From JADJNW01 sp964517145 (lineage in GTDB: Bacteria; Bacteroidota; Bacteroidia; Chitinophagales; Saprospiraceae), in assembly GCA_964517145.1 (NCBI GenBank), contig CAZFBN010000136.1, positions 1-15,203 of the forward strand: 15,203 nucleotides of DNA. The letters are read 5' to 3'. The translations under genes were made by a program, and so were the position numbers. Within the stretch, counting starts at the first letter, position 1; each line of letters begins with the position of its first letter. The notes beneath the pieces are model-generated. The model was not told the DNA's origin, ran no database searches, and saw only the letters and a list, made by a program, of their open reading frames with translations. Below are positions 1-6,729 of this stretch, in pieces.

Positions 1-80
1 CTGAGGATGCTTCTCTTATATGTCAATCTTTTTAATTTTTAACAGCTTCTTACAAATTTCAAAAATACAATATTTTTTGT

Positions 81-154
81 AAAAGTACGAAGTTGGAAGG
101 ACAATACCAGACGTACTTTGTACCTCGTCCTTCCAACTTCGTACCTTGTCCTTC
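81..154 (-). terminator. Strong hairpin behind the TonB receptor gene, likely terminator
   Basis: An 18-bp perfect inverted repeat (arms 85-102 and 127-144, loop 24 nt) lies 12 nt past the receptor stop codon. Read on the minus strand, the second arm is followed at once by TTTT, as in an intrinsic terminator. The first minus-strand arm is embedded in a 21-bp tandem duplication (units at plus 135-154 and 114-133, 17 of 20 positions equal), so the hairpin may descend from a dispersed repeat. The U-tract is short, so termination is inferred, not certain. Confidence 0.55.
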
Positions 155-156
155 TT

Positions 157-2559
157 TTAAAATCCCACCTGCACACCCAGCAAAAAATTCGTGCCGGCTT
201 GCGGGTAGAAACCCTGATCTATTGCCGTAACGCCGTCGTACAGATAGCGGTACGACCAGGCGTTGGTTTCGTAGCGGGCGTTAAAGAGGTTTTGCACCAG
301 TAAGGTGAAGGCGACTTCCTTGGCAAAGCGGGGCTGCAAGGTGTAGCGCGCGCGCACGTTAGTAAAGGTGTAGGCGTCAATAACATTATTTTCGTCGGAG
401 GTGTTGTCAATGTATTGCTGGCTGACGTATTTGTTCGACAAGGTCAGGTTCAAAGGCGTGACCGGGTTCCAACTGAGTTCCAAACCTGCGATGATATTGG
501 GGGAAAAGGATAAATCCGTGTTCTCCCGTGTGATGGCTTGTTGTTCGAGCCAGTTGAAGTCGGCGTCATACACATCTACAAATTCAGTGAATGCTTTTAC
601 TTTGTTGCGGCTGAAGGTAGCGTTGCCGTCGAGGCGTATTTTAGGTAAAACCTGCCAACCGCCCGTCAGTTCCACGCCGAGTCGGTAGCTGCGGTCGATG
701 TTGATGCGAGTGAAAGCGCCCACGTCATTGATTTGCCCGTTGAGTGCCAGTTGGTCGCGGTAGTACATGTGGTAGAGGTTGATGCCCCAGGCGGCTTTGC
801 GGGCGGTGTGGCGGTAGCCAAGTTCGGTGTTGTAGAGGCGCTCCGATTTGGGTCGGCTGGCGGGGGTGGATTCGGTGTAATCGTTGCGGTTTGGTTCGCG
901 ATTAGCGACGGCAAAAGAGGCGTAGAGGTCAATATTGGCGGCGGGTTTGAAAAACAGTCCGGCTTTGGGGTTGAAGAAGTGGAGTTCGTCGGTTTGTTGT
1001 ACGTTGTCCAGTTGCTCATTAAAACCGAGGAAGTTGTAGTCCACACGGCGGTATTGTAAGTCGAGGTAGGCGTTCCATTGGTCCGACAGTGCGTAGTTGA
1101 ATTTAGTGTAGAGGTTGAAATCGGCTTTGCGGGCGTCGTTGTTGTAATAATCGTCGCCCAATTCCGTCGGGGCAAAAGCTGCCCAAATGACTTTGCCGTA
1201 GTGCTCGCCTTCGTAAACGTGCCAACCGCCGCCGAGCGTGGCGTCGAGTCGGTTTTTATTATAATTCAAAGCATACACCGCGCCGTAAAAGTGATTGTCG
1301 AGCCAGAGTTGTCGAATGAGGTTGGTATTTGTAATAGAATCATTACCAATGATAATTGGATTAAAATTATAATCTGTGAAAGCATGATTGGCTTTGTATT
1401 GCTCAAAATAGCCCAAGCCGCGTGTGTAGTGCAGGGCAGCGTTGATATTCCAACTGTTGGTCAGTTGGTTGTTGTATAATAATTGGTAATGCGTCTGGCG
1501 GTAATTATCGACTTCATTGTCATACGGTTCGCCTTCCTTTTCCGTTCCGGCGGAATTAAAATTTCTTAATTTCTCAATTTCTAAATAATCTTTTGGTACG
1601 CCGTTCCAGGCTTGGTAGGTAATTTCATGTCCTGAAAAGAGGTTGAAACGCAGCATGCTTTTCTTGCCGACCATTGCGCCGGACAGGTAGTACGAATTCA
1701 AATCGGAAGATGCCCGCTGAATCCAGCCGTCGGAACGAATGTGCGACAACCTGCCGTCGATGGTAAATTTGTCTTTCAATAAGCCCGTGCCGAATTGGAC
1801 GTTGCCTTTCCAGGTGTTGAAAGAGCCGTAGGAGCCGTTTAAGGTAGCCCAGCCTTCCCGCTGGACTTTGGACGTGTTTAAATTAATCGTTGCGCCGAAT
1901 GCGCCCGCGCCATTGGTGGAAGTGCCGACGCCGCGCTGAATTTGAATGTCATTGGTCGATGTAGCAAAATCGGGCAGGTTTACCCAAAATGTGCCTTGCG
2001 ATTCTGCGTCGTTGTAGGGAATACCATTGATGGTGACGTTGATCCTCGTCGGGTCGCTGCCGCGTATCCAGATGCCGGTGTAGCCGATGCCTGCGCCCGC
2101 GTCGCTGGTGACGACGGTGGAGGGCGTCCATTGGAGGAGGAAGGGGACGTCTTGCCCGAGGTTGAGTTTTTCGATTGCCGGCTTGCGGATGTTGGTGAAA
2201 GTCATGGGGGTTTTGGTGCCGGCGCGGGTGGATTTGACGATGAGTTCGTCGAGTTGGATGCCGCTTTCGTTCAATTGAAAATCGAATTTGTTTTCACCAT
2301 CTTGAACGGCAATGGTTTTGGTCATCGGTTCGTAGCCTATGTAAGAAATGACCAGTTCGTAGGTTCCGGTGGGTAGGTTTTCGAGTCGGTACACGCCGTT
2401 GTTGCCGGTGGCGACGCCTGCGTTTAGTTGTGTAATTAGAATGTTGGCACCAGCTAAAGGTTCGTTTTGTGCGTTGGTGACTTTGCCGGTAAGAATGGTT
2501 TGTGCGTTGGTAAAGAGTGTGAGCAGTAGGGCAACTGCGAGTGCAATTGATGGTTTCAT
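157..2559 (-). CDS. TonB-dependent outer-membrane receptor, probably for thiamin
   Basis: This 800-residue outer-membrane receptor imports a scarce ligand using TonB/ExbBD energy. Residues 1-19 form a signal peptide (hydrophobic run, then NAQ). Residues about 20-93 are a carboxypeptidase-regulatory-like beta-sandwich (TGKVTNAQNEPLAGANI ... GNNGVYRLENLPTGTYEL). Residues about 100-230 form the plug domain (WIRGSDPTRINVTINGIPYN ... GAGAFGATINLNT). The rest is a 22-strand-type barrel ending in the terminal Phe (VGVQVGF) typical of outer-membrane proteins. The length is normal for the family. The start is the first Met before the signal peptide. A TPP riboswitch and a promoter lie upstream on the same strand, so expression should fall when thiamin pyrophosphate is plentiful; thiamin-regulated TonB receptors are known in Bacteroidota. 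No inner-membrane thiamin transporter (PnuT) is in the window. The receptor class is certain, while the thiamin substrate is inferred from regulation. Confidence 0.93.
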   Translation of the reverse strand: MKPSIALAVALLLTLFTNAQTILTGKVTNAQNEPLAGANILITQLNAGVATGNNGVYRLENLPTGTYELVISYIGYEPMTKTIAVQDGENKFDFQLNESGIQLDELIVKSTRAGTKTPMTFTNIRKPAIEKLNLGQDVPFLLQWTPSTVVTSDAGAGIGYTGIWIRGSDPTRINVTINGIPYNDAESQGTFWVNLPDFATSTNDIQIQRGVGTSTNGAGAFGATINLNTSKVQREGWATLNGSYGSFNTWKGNVQFGTGLLKDKFTIDGRLSHIRSDGWIQRASSDLNSYYLSGAMVGKKSMLRFNLFSGHEITYQAWNGVPKDYLEIEKLRNFNSAGTEKEGEPYDNEVDNYRQTHYQLLYNNQLTNSWNINAALHYTRGLGYFEQYKANHAFTDYNFNPIIIGNDSITNTNLIRQLWLDNHFYGAVYALNYNKNRLDATLGGGWHVYEGEHYGKVIWAAFAPTELGDDYYNNDARKADFNLYTKFNYALSDQWNAYLDLQYRRVDYNFLGFNEQLDNVQQTDELHFFNPKAGLFFKPAANIDLYASFAVANREPNRNDYTESTPASRPKSERLYNTELGYRHTARKAAWGINLYHMYYRDQLALNGQINDVGAFTRINIDRSYRLGVELTGGWQVLPKIRLDGNATFSRNKVKAFTEFVDVYDADFNWLEQQAITRENTDLSFSPNIIAGLELSWNPVTPLNLTLSNKYVSQQYIDNTSDENNVIDAYTFTNVRARYTLQPRFAKEVAFTLLVQNLFNARYETNAWSYRYLYDGVTAIDQGFYPQAGTNFLLGVQVGF

Positions 2560-3041
2560 AATGAATAAAATGACTGACTTTTTTTACCACTTCTTGCGCT
2601 GGAACCGTTGCTTTTATGCTGACACTTGTAAATTGCTGTTGGGGATCGCTTTCGCTTGAGGTTTGTTACTTTTTTGCATCGCCCAAAAAAGTAACCAAAA
2701 AACGCTAGGCTAATCAAACTCCCTCCGGTCGGACAGTGATTAGCCGCCCTCCCGCGCGTTGTGTTTCAGTGGAACGCATTACGAGTTGACAAGGGAAGTC
2801 TTTCATTGCGTGACGTTGACCTCTCATCAGCAGATCTTTCCTTTTTTAAAAGCTTCGTGTTCTTTATGCGCTTCGTGGTGAAAAAAAGGGTGAAAAAATC
2901 TGCCGTTCCAGGGGTTGGAAGGCGTGTTACCTCAAGACACATTGAGTGAATTGATAATTGGTAATTGCTGATTGCACGGATAATAATGACAATTTAGTAA
3001 TGTTAGCGATAGCAATAAAAAATCAGCAATTTGCAATCAAT
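2560..3041 (-). other. Long hairpin-rich leader between TPP riboswitch and receptor gene
   Basis: No convincing gene lies in these 482 nt. On the minus strand they would be transcribed as the 5' leader of the receptor mRNA. Structures seen: an 11-bp inverted repeat (2963-2973 with 3021-3031, AATTGCTGATT on the minus strand); a small stem (TTCCA/TGGAA at 2906-2920) followed on the minus strand by a TTTTTT run at 2894-2899, a weak candidate for a riboswitch-controlled terminator; and two further hairpins between 2665 and 2745. Which of these acts as expression platform cannot be decided by eye. Confidence 0.5.
2665..2745. repeat. Tandem pair of hairpins, possible dispersed repeat
   Basis: Two perfect inverted repeats lie 12 nt apart. 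The first has 12-bp arms (GTTACTTTTTTG at 2665-2676 and its complement at 2684-2695) around a 7-nt loop. The second has 9-bp arms (GGCTAATCA at 2708-2716 and TGATTAGCC at 2737-2745) around a 20-nt loop. The run 2665-2760 is a block of palindromes plus GC-rich sequence unlike the surrounding AT-rich leader, which suggests an inserted repetitive element. Only this one copy is in the window, so dispersal elsewhere in the genome is unproven. Confidence 0.5.
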
Positions 3042-3221
3042 CTTCCCTTCCCGGCATTACCCGGGCAGGTTCAATGGGTATGATCTCAGCCTGTTTTTAG
3101 TTGAAAGTCAATAGTTGGGTAGTCGGTAGCCAGGCGTTTATACAAACTTACTGATCATTAACTATCGACTGTTGACTGAATGACTTAACAACTAAATGAG
3201 TAAGGCACCCCGAATGAGAAA
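3042..3221 (-). promoter_or_regulatory. TPP riboswitch (THI element)
   Basis: Read on the minus strand, the conserved TPP aptamer segments occur in order: GGGGTGCC (3211-3204), CTGAGA (3089-3084), ACCCATTGAACCTG (3079-3066) and a helix with GGGTAATGCC followed by GGGAAGGGAAG (3062-3042). These are the P2 strand, the pyrimidine-binding J3/2 loop, and the P4/P5 pyrophosphate-binding arm. The optional P3 side arm is enlarged to about 110 nt, containing two stems: TTTAGTTG (3196-3189) with 3103-3096, and a 10-bp stem of 3169-3160 with 3116-3107 that includes one G-U pair. The element sits between a promoter and the TonB receptor gene, the only downstream gene on this strand. TPP binding is expected to lower receptor expression. 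The P1 boundary is approximate. Confidence 0.93.
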
Positions 3222-3224
3222 GTG

Positions 3225-3256
3225 CAAAGGTAAGGGAGGAAAGGTAAAATGCGAAA
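3225..3256 (-). promoter_or_regulatory. Bacteroidota-type promoter of the riboswitch-receptor transcript
   Basis: On the minus strand the -7 octamer TACCTTTG (3232-3225) matches the Bacteroidota consensus TAnnTTTG in full. Twenty nt upstream is TTTC (3256-3253), one base off the TTTG -33 element. A start a few bases past 3225 would begin the RNA at the foot of the TPP aptamer, leaving no spare leader. The promoter lies downstream of the NadR-like gene, so the receptor does not depend on read-through. Confidence 0.6.
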
Positions 3257-3285
3257 TAAGAAATGTAAAATTTGAAAATGCCGCT

Positions 3286-3804
3286 TTAAATTTGAATGCC
3301 TTCGATTATGGCAACGGCTTGTTGCTTGCGCTCTGCTTCGGTGCCCTTTATTTCATAAAAAGGGACCTTGAGCTTTTGCAATTCATTTTTATATAAATCG
3401 TATAATGTTTTTCGATCTTCTAGATTGGGGTTTTCTCGCAGGGGATCGTCCTGCCAGGGCAGATCAATGTCACAAAGCAAGTGTAGGTCGTACAATTGAG
3501 ATTTTAATTTTGCTTCCACCCATTCATTTTCAATATTGTATTTAAATTTCAGCCATATTTTTATGACAATCAAATCGGTATCACAAAAAAGGAGTCGATT
3601 GGTTAATTTCACCAGTTCGTTTTCCCAATGCACCTGTCCTTTTGCTATTTCAATGACGTCTTCGGGCGTGTACGGGCGGTCGAGTTGCAGGAGATAAAAG
3701 CGGGCATATTCGGGCACCCAGAGGGTATCGTAGTGCGCGGCGAGTTGGCGGGTGAGCGTTGTTTTTCCGGTAGATTCGGGTCCTGTTATGGCAATTTTGA
3801 GCAT
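3286..3804 (-). CDS. NadR-like P-loop ATPase / kinase domain protein
   Basis: A 172-residue single-domain P-loop protein resembling the ribosylnicotinamide kinase half of NadR (AAA_28 family). The Walker A motif is GPESTGKTTL at residues 8-17. The family motif VPEYAR follows at about 33-38, and the LLFCDTDLIVIK segment supplies the second acidic motif. The C-terminal part has the lid-like region with DPLRENPNLEDRKTLYDLY. The adenylyltransferase and DNA-binding parts of full NadR are absent. The reading frame stays open upstream to 3987, but the first Met directly before the P-loop strand (MLKIAITG) is the natural start, and a longer version would overlap the divergent gene. It lies on the same strand just upstream of the TPP-riboswitch promoter. 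It may phosphorylate nicotinamide riboside or, judging from context, thiamin or a related vitamin; the substrate is inference. Confidence 0.8.
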   Translation of the reverse strand: MLKIAITGPESTGKTTLTRQLAAHYDTLWVPEYARFYLLQLDRPYTPEDVIEIAKGQVHWENELVKLTNRLLFCDTDLIVIKIWLKFKYNIENEWVEAKLKSQLYDLHLLCDIDLPWQDDPLRENPNLEDRKTLYDLYKNELQKLKVPFYEIKGTEAERKQQAVAIIEGIQI

Positions 3805-3847
3805 TGGTCGGTAAATGTTGTGAAATGGCAAAGTAAAGGATAAATTT

Positions 3848-3887
3848 GGATGTTGGATTTTGATATTTGATGTTGGATATTTGATGT
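3848..3887. repeat. Short imperfect tandem repeat in divergent promoter region
   Basis: The 100-nt gap between the divergent NadR-like and DUF3667 genes holds two copies of GATGTTGGAT (3849-3858, 3869-3878) and two of GATATTTGATGT (3862-3873, 3876-3887), which overlap one another. The repeat is degenerate low-complexity DNA. It may carry promoter elements for either gene, but no full TAnnTTTG match was found. Confidence 0.4.
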
Positions 3888-3904
3888 GAAAAACGCTTTT
3901 AATC

Positions 3905-4732
3905 ATGGAAACGTTGAATATAAAGCCCTCTAAGCCCGAAGTAGCATTGGTGCAATGTAAAAATTGCAATGCTGAATTTTCCGGCACGTTTTGCAGTGAT
4001 TGTGGTCAGAAACACATCACCGAACGCATCACTGTGCGGCGGATTTTTTCGGAGTTATTTTCCTCTCTGACCAATCTTGAAAAAGGATTTTGGTACACTT
4101 TTAAAATGTTGTTTGTTAATCCTGGCGAGGTCATTCGAAATTTTATCAATGGACAAACGGTGCGATATTATTCGCCGCTGCGGTATTTGCTATTGTGGAT
4201 TGCACTTTCTGTAGGGCTCTCTCTTTCTACCGGTTTATATGATCGGCAACAAGAAAAGGTACAAGACATCACAGCTTACTCCGACAAACCAGAAGTGGCT
4301 GAAAAGCAACGTCAATTGCAGCAACAAGTGAATGCCGAGATGCGTAAGTATTTAAATTTCATGCCTTTGCTGATATTGCCTTTTATGGCTTTGGCTTCTT
4401 ACTGGGTCTTTCGCAAACGCGGACAGAATTATGCCGAGCACCTTGTACTAAATGCTTATGTGTATGGGCACACCACGGCTATTGGCATTTTGCCGCTGCT
4501 GCTGATTCTTGCAGTCCCCTCTTTGTTTCCATATCTGATGCTAAAAGTCTTTTTAATTAGTATCATTTATTATGCTTATGTGTATCAAAGTTTTTATTCC
4601 ACTTCGCTTGTAAAGGCTAGCTTTAAGGCTATTCTGACTACAATTATCGGATACGCTATGGTTATGGTATTTTTTGGAATCGTGGGCATCGTGGCAGGTA
4701 TTTTTATGGCTCTAAAAATGAAAGGCGGTTAA
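3905..4732 (+). CDS. DUF3667 family membrane protein with N-terminal zinc ribbon
   Basis: A 275-residue integral membrane protein of the DUF3667 type, common in Bacteroidota and of unknown function. An N-terminal zinc ribbon has two CxxC pairs (C18/C21 and C30/C33, ending FCSDCGQK), which should bind one zinc ion. An amphipathic stretch follows (residues 40-85, with the family-typical NPGEVIRNFINGQTVRYYSP). Hydrophobic segments lie at about 93-112, 150-169, 190-209, 211-229 and 243-270, separated by a charged, Gln-rich loop at 113-149 that may form a coiled coil. It starts at an ATG and is divergent from the NadR-like gene. The gap to the next gene is 118 nt and includes a weak 7-bp hairpin (4774-4780 with 4808-4814). 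The family call is firm; no role can be assigned. Confidence 0.85.
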   Translation: METLNIKPSKPEVALVQCKNCNAEFSGTFCSDCGQKHITERITVRRIFSELFSSLTNLEKGFWYTFKMLFVNPGEVIRNFINGQTVRYYSPLRYLLLWIALSVGLSLSTGLYDRQQEKVQDITAYSDKPEVAEKQRQLQQQVNAEMRKYLNFMPLLILPFMALASYWVFRKRGQNYAEHLVLNAYVYGHTTAIGILPLLLILAVPSLFPYLMLKVFLISIIYYAYVYQSFYSTSLVKASFKAILTTIIGYAMVMVFFGIVGIVAGIFMALKMKGG

Positions 4733-4850
4733 AACAGGAAGTGGGGCTCTTGCGTTTCTACAAAAATTGTGTTCCAATGCGATGTATTCGCATATTCATG
4801 TTTGACTGCATTGGCACATCGGCAAATTACATAATTAGCACATTAGAATC

Positions 4851-5438
4851 ATGCACGATATAGAACCATATCATAGATGGCGCGATTATTACATCGCTTC
4901 GGAGGACGAACAGTCGCCGTTTTACGAGCGCGAGTATGATGAATTTAATTATACCAATCAGGTTTACAATTATTACATTCACCCACAATGGGATGATTTT
5001 GGATCGGATACGCTTTACATGAAAATATTATTTGCCGATTACGACGAGGGCTACGCCATCATGGAATTCATCGGCGAGTGGAATGATTGTATTAACAATG
5101 ACATCATGTATTTAAAAAGAGATGTAATAGATCCGCTAATTAAAGAGGGAATTTACCGGTATATTTTAATCGGTGAAAATGTATTTAATTTTCATGCCGG
5201 TGAAGATGATTATTATGCCGAATGGTACGAGGATGTCAGCGATGAAGGCGGCTGGATTTGCATTTTAAATACGCTCGATCATGTAACGGATGAAATGAAA
5301 GCCGCGCGGTTGTATAATTATGTGAATTTTGGCGAGGAATTGGCGCATCTGAATTGGCGTCCGCACCTGCCCAAAACGGTGTTGCAAATGGTGGAGCATT
5401 TTATGTTTAATGGGGTGAAGCGTTTAAAAGAATATTAA
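4851..5438 (+). CDS. Acidic hypothetical protein upstream of era
   Basis: A 195-residue soluble protein I do not recognise. There is no signal peptide or membrane segment. It is strikingly acidic and aromatic: the first 60 residues and the segment at about 113-132 (HAGEDDYYAEWYEDVSDEGG) are packed with Asp, Glu, Tyr and Trp. A central part (FADYDEGYAIMEFIGEWNDC ... LIKEGIYRYILIGENVFNF) reads like alternating strands and helices of an alpha/beta fold. The C-terminal part is more basic and helical (HLPKTVLQMVEHFMFNGVKRLKEY). Codon use and an uninterrupted frame of this length support a real gene. It is co-directional with era but separated from it by a palindromic element. No function is proposed. 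Confidence 0.75.
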   Translation: MHDIEPYHRWRDYYIASEDEQSPFYEREYDEFNYTNQVYNYYIHPQWDDFGSDTLYMKILFADYDEGYAIMEFIGEWNDCINNDIMYLKRDVIDPLIKEGIYRYILIGENVFNFHAGEDDYYAEWYEDVSDEGGWICILNTLDHVTDEMKAARLYNYVNFGEELAHLNWRPHLPKTVLQMVEHFMFNGVKRLKEY

Positions 5439-5440
5439 TA

Positions 5441-5521
5441 GTACACTGATCTTTATGATTGTTATGATTTGGACTGATTTTAGATCATAAAAAATCATAA
5501 TTATCCTAAAAATCAGTGTAC
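5441..5521. repeat. Palindromic intergenic element, copy 1 (ACACTGAT...ATCAGTGT)
   Basis: An 81-bp foldback fills the gap between the acidic hypothetical gene and era. Arms 5441-5470 and 5492-5521 pair at 26 of 30 positions, starting with ten perfect pairs (GTACACTGAT), around a 21-nt loop. It begins 2 nt after the upstream stop codon and ends 20 nt before the era start. A related copy lies at 8033-8108, sharing the same ends and the internal word GACTGATTTTA. It could act as a transcript end-point, an mRNA stabiliser or a REP-like repeat. Confidence 0.7.
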
Positions 5522-5541
5522 CATTGCTGTAAAAAAATAAA

Positions 5542-6441
5542 GTGGCACACAAATCCGGTTTCGTTAATATCATCGGTCGTCCGAATGTCGGAAAATCAAC
5601 TTTGATGAACGCTTTGGTGGGCGAACGTATGTCCATTATCACCAACAAACCGCAGACGACGCGGCATCGCATCTTTGGGATTCTGAGCGGGGATGATTTT
5701 CAAATTATATTTTCCGACACGCCCGGCGTCATTCGCAATCCGGCATATAAGATGCACGAGATGATGAATAGTTTTGTAAATACCACCTTTGAAGATGCCG
5801 ATATTATGTTATTTGTGACCGATCCGAATGAAAAATATGATGCCGATGACCCGATTATTACAAAATTGAAGCAAATTGAAGTGCCGTTATTTTTAATTAT
5901 TAATAAAATTGACACAGCGGATCAGGAAAAAGTAATAAATTTAGTAAATGAATGGAATCATTTAGTGCCATTTACTAAAACGATGGCAATTTCGGCGCTG
6001 CATCAGCAAGGCACGGAGGGTTTATTACAAGTGATACTCAATGATTTACCGGAAGGACCGGAGTATTTTCCCAAAGATCAATTGACCGACCGCACCGAGC
6101 GCTTTTTTGTATCGGAAATCATCCGCGAAAAAATCCTGGAACAATACGAAGATGAAATTCCGTATTCGGTCGAAGTTGGCATTGAATCCTATCAAGAAAC
6201 ACAAACGACTAAAGGTGAGCCACTTGCGCGCATTTATGCCATTATTTACGTCACGCGCAAAAGTCATCAAGCCATTATCATCGGCAAAAACGGCGACGCC
6301 ATCAAACGCCTTGGCACTGCTGCCCGTCAGGACATTGAAAAATTTATTGATAGCAAAGCATTTCTGGAATTGACAGTGAAAGTGCGCGAGAATTGGCGGG
6401 ATGATGAAAAGGCGTTGCGGCGATTTGGGTATGACAATTGA
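5542..6441 (+). CDS. era: GTPase Era
   Basis: Era is an essential GTPase that binds the 3' end of 16S rRNA and helps mature the 30S ribosomal subunit. The 299-residue length is normal. The N-terminal G domain has G1 GRPNVGKST (12-20), the switch threonines in QTTRHR (38-43), G3 DTPG (59-62), G4 NKID (121-124) and G5 SAL (151-153). The C-terminal KH RNA-binding domain follows, with IIIGKNG at 246-252 in its GxxG loop. The start is a GTG at 5542, since no in-frame ATG precedes the P-loop; the leader is A-rich (AAAAAAATAAA) without a Shine-Dalgarno site, as usual in Bacteroidota. der, another ribosome-assembly GTPase, follows on the same strand. Confidence 0.97.
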   Translation: MAHKSGFVNIIGRPNVGKSTLMNALVGERMSIITNKPQTTRHRIFGILSGDDFQIIFSDTPGVIRNPAYKMHEMMNSFVNTTFEDADIMLFVTDPNEKYDADDPIITKLKQIEVPLFLIINKIDTADQEKVINLVNEWNHLVPFTKTMAISALHQQGTEGLLQVILNDLPEGPEYFPKDQLTDRTERFFVSEIIREKILEQYEDEIPYSVEVGIESYQETQTTKGEPLARIYAIIYVTRKSHQAIIIGKNGDAIKRLGTAARQDIEKFIDSKAFLELTVKVRENWRDDEKALRRFGYDN

Positions 6442-6461
6442 TTTCTTTATTTTTTATTTAT

Positions 6462-6700
6462 AATTTGACGTTACTACGCTACATATGTTGAATATTTTTT
6501 ATTTGAAGTTTGATGTTGTGCAATTGACATTGACTATGGTCAGTTTTACCTTTCTTTATTTGAAAATCCGTTAAATTTATTATATTTTTGCATCCCTTTT
6601 TAAAAAAGGAGCTGTTTATAAAAATAAGGTTTGATTGTAATTTTAGGCAATTCATTGAATAACAATCGAATATGAAGCACATGTAAATAGCAACGTCAAA
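6462..6700. repeat. Gap between era and der bracketed by TTTGACGTT inverted ends
   Basis: TTTGACGTT at 6464-6472 is matched by AACGTCAAA at 6692-6700, and the similarity continues inward imperfectly (ACTACGCTACATATG against GCTATTTACATGTG). Both flanks resemble those of the compact hairpin before ribE: a T-rich run before the left arm, and CTCAAA plus an A-rich leader after the right arm. One reading is that the same palindrome family is present here in an opened form, with about 220 nt including the der promoter between its arms. Confidence 0.45.
6559..6590 (+). promoter_or_regulatory. Bacteroidota-type promoter for der
   Basis: TTTG at 6559-6562 and TATTTTTG at 6583-6590 match the -33 and TAnnTTTG -7 elements of Bacteroidota promoters with a 20-nt spacer. 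Transcription would start around 6595-6600, giving der a leader of about 130 nt. That leader opens with CCTTTTTAAAAAAGG (6594-6608), a self-complementary run that could form a small hairpin at the 5' end. Confidence 0.65.
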
Positions 6701-6729
6701 CCTCAAATAATAAATAATAAAATATATAA

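Noticed and set aside
60..67. TATTTTTG on the minus strand as a promoter firing out of the left edge
   Set aside because: The -7 octamer matches, but no TTTG or TTG was found 17-23 nt upstream and the target gene is outside the window.
666..2376. Long open frames antisense or out of frame within the receptor gene (for example 666-1175 minus, 1078-1479 plus, 1942-2376 plus)
   Set aside because: Low-complexity or biased compositions (Thr/Pro/Asn-rich or Val/Gly-rich), no recognisable domain, and full overlap with a well-supported receptor gene.
2761..2949. 62-codon plus-strand open frame in the receptor leader
   Set aside because: No family resemblance, and the sequence is better explained as transcribed leader and repeat DNA on the minus strand.
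3196..3396. 66-codon plus-strand open frame
   Set aside because: It runs through the TPP aptamer, its promoter and the end of the NadR-like gene on the opposite strand.
3848..3887. Possible start of a CRISPR-like repeat
   Set aside because: Repeat units are short, overlapping and irregular, with no spacers.
3805..3987. N-terminal extension of the NadR-like protein
   Set aside because: The added residues precede the P-loop strand without family similarity, come from low-complexity repeat DNA and overlap the divergent DUF3667 gene.
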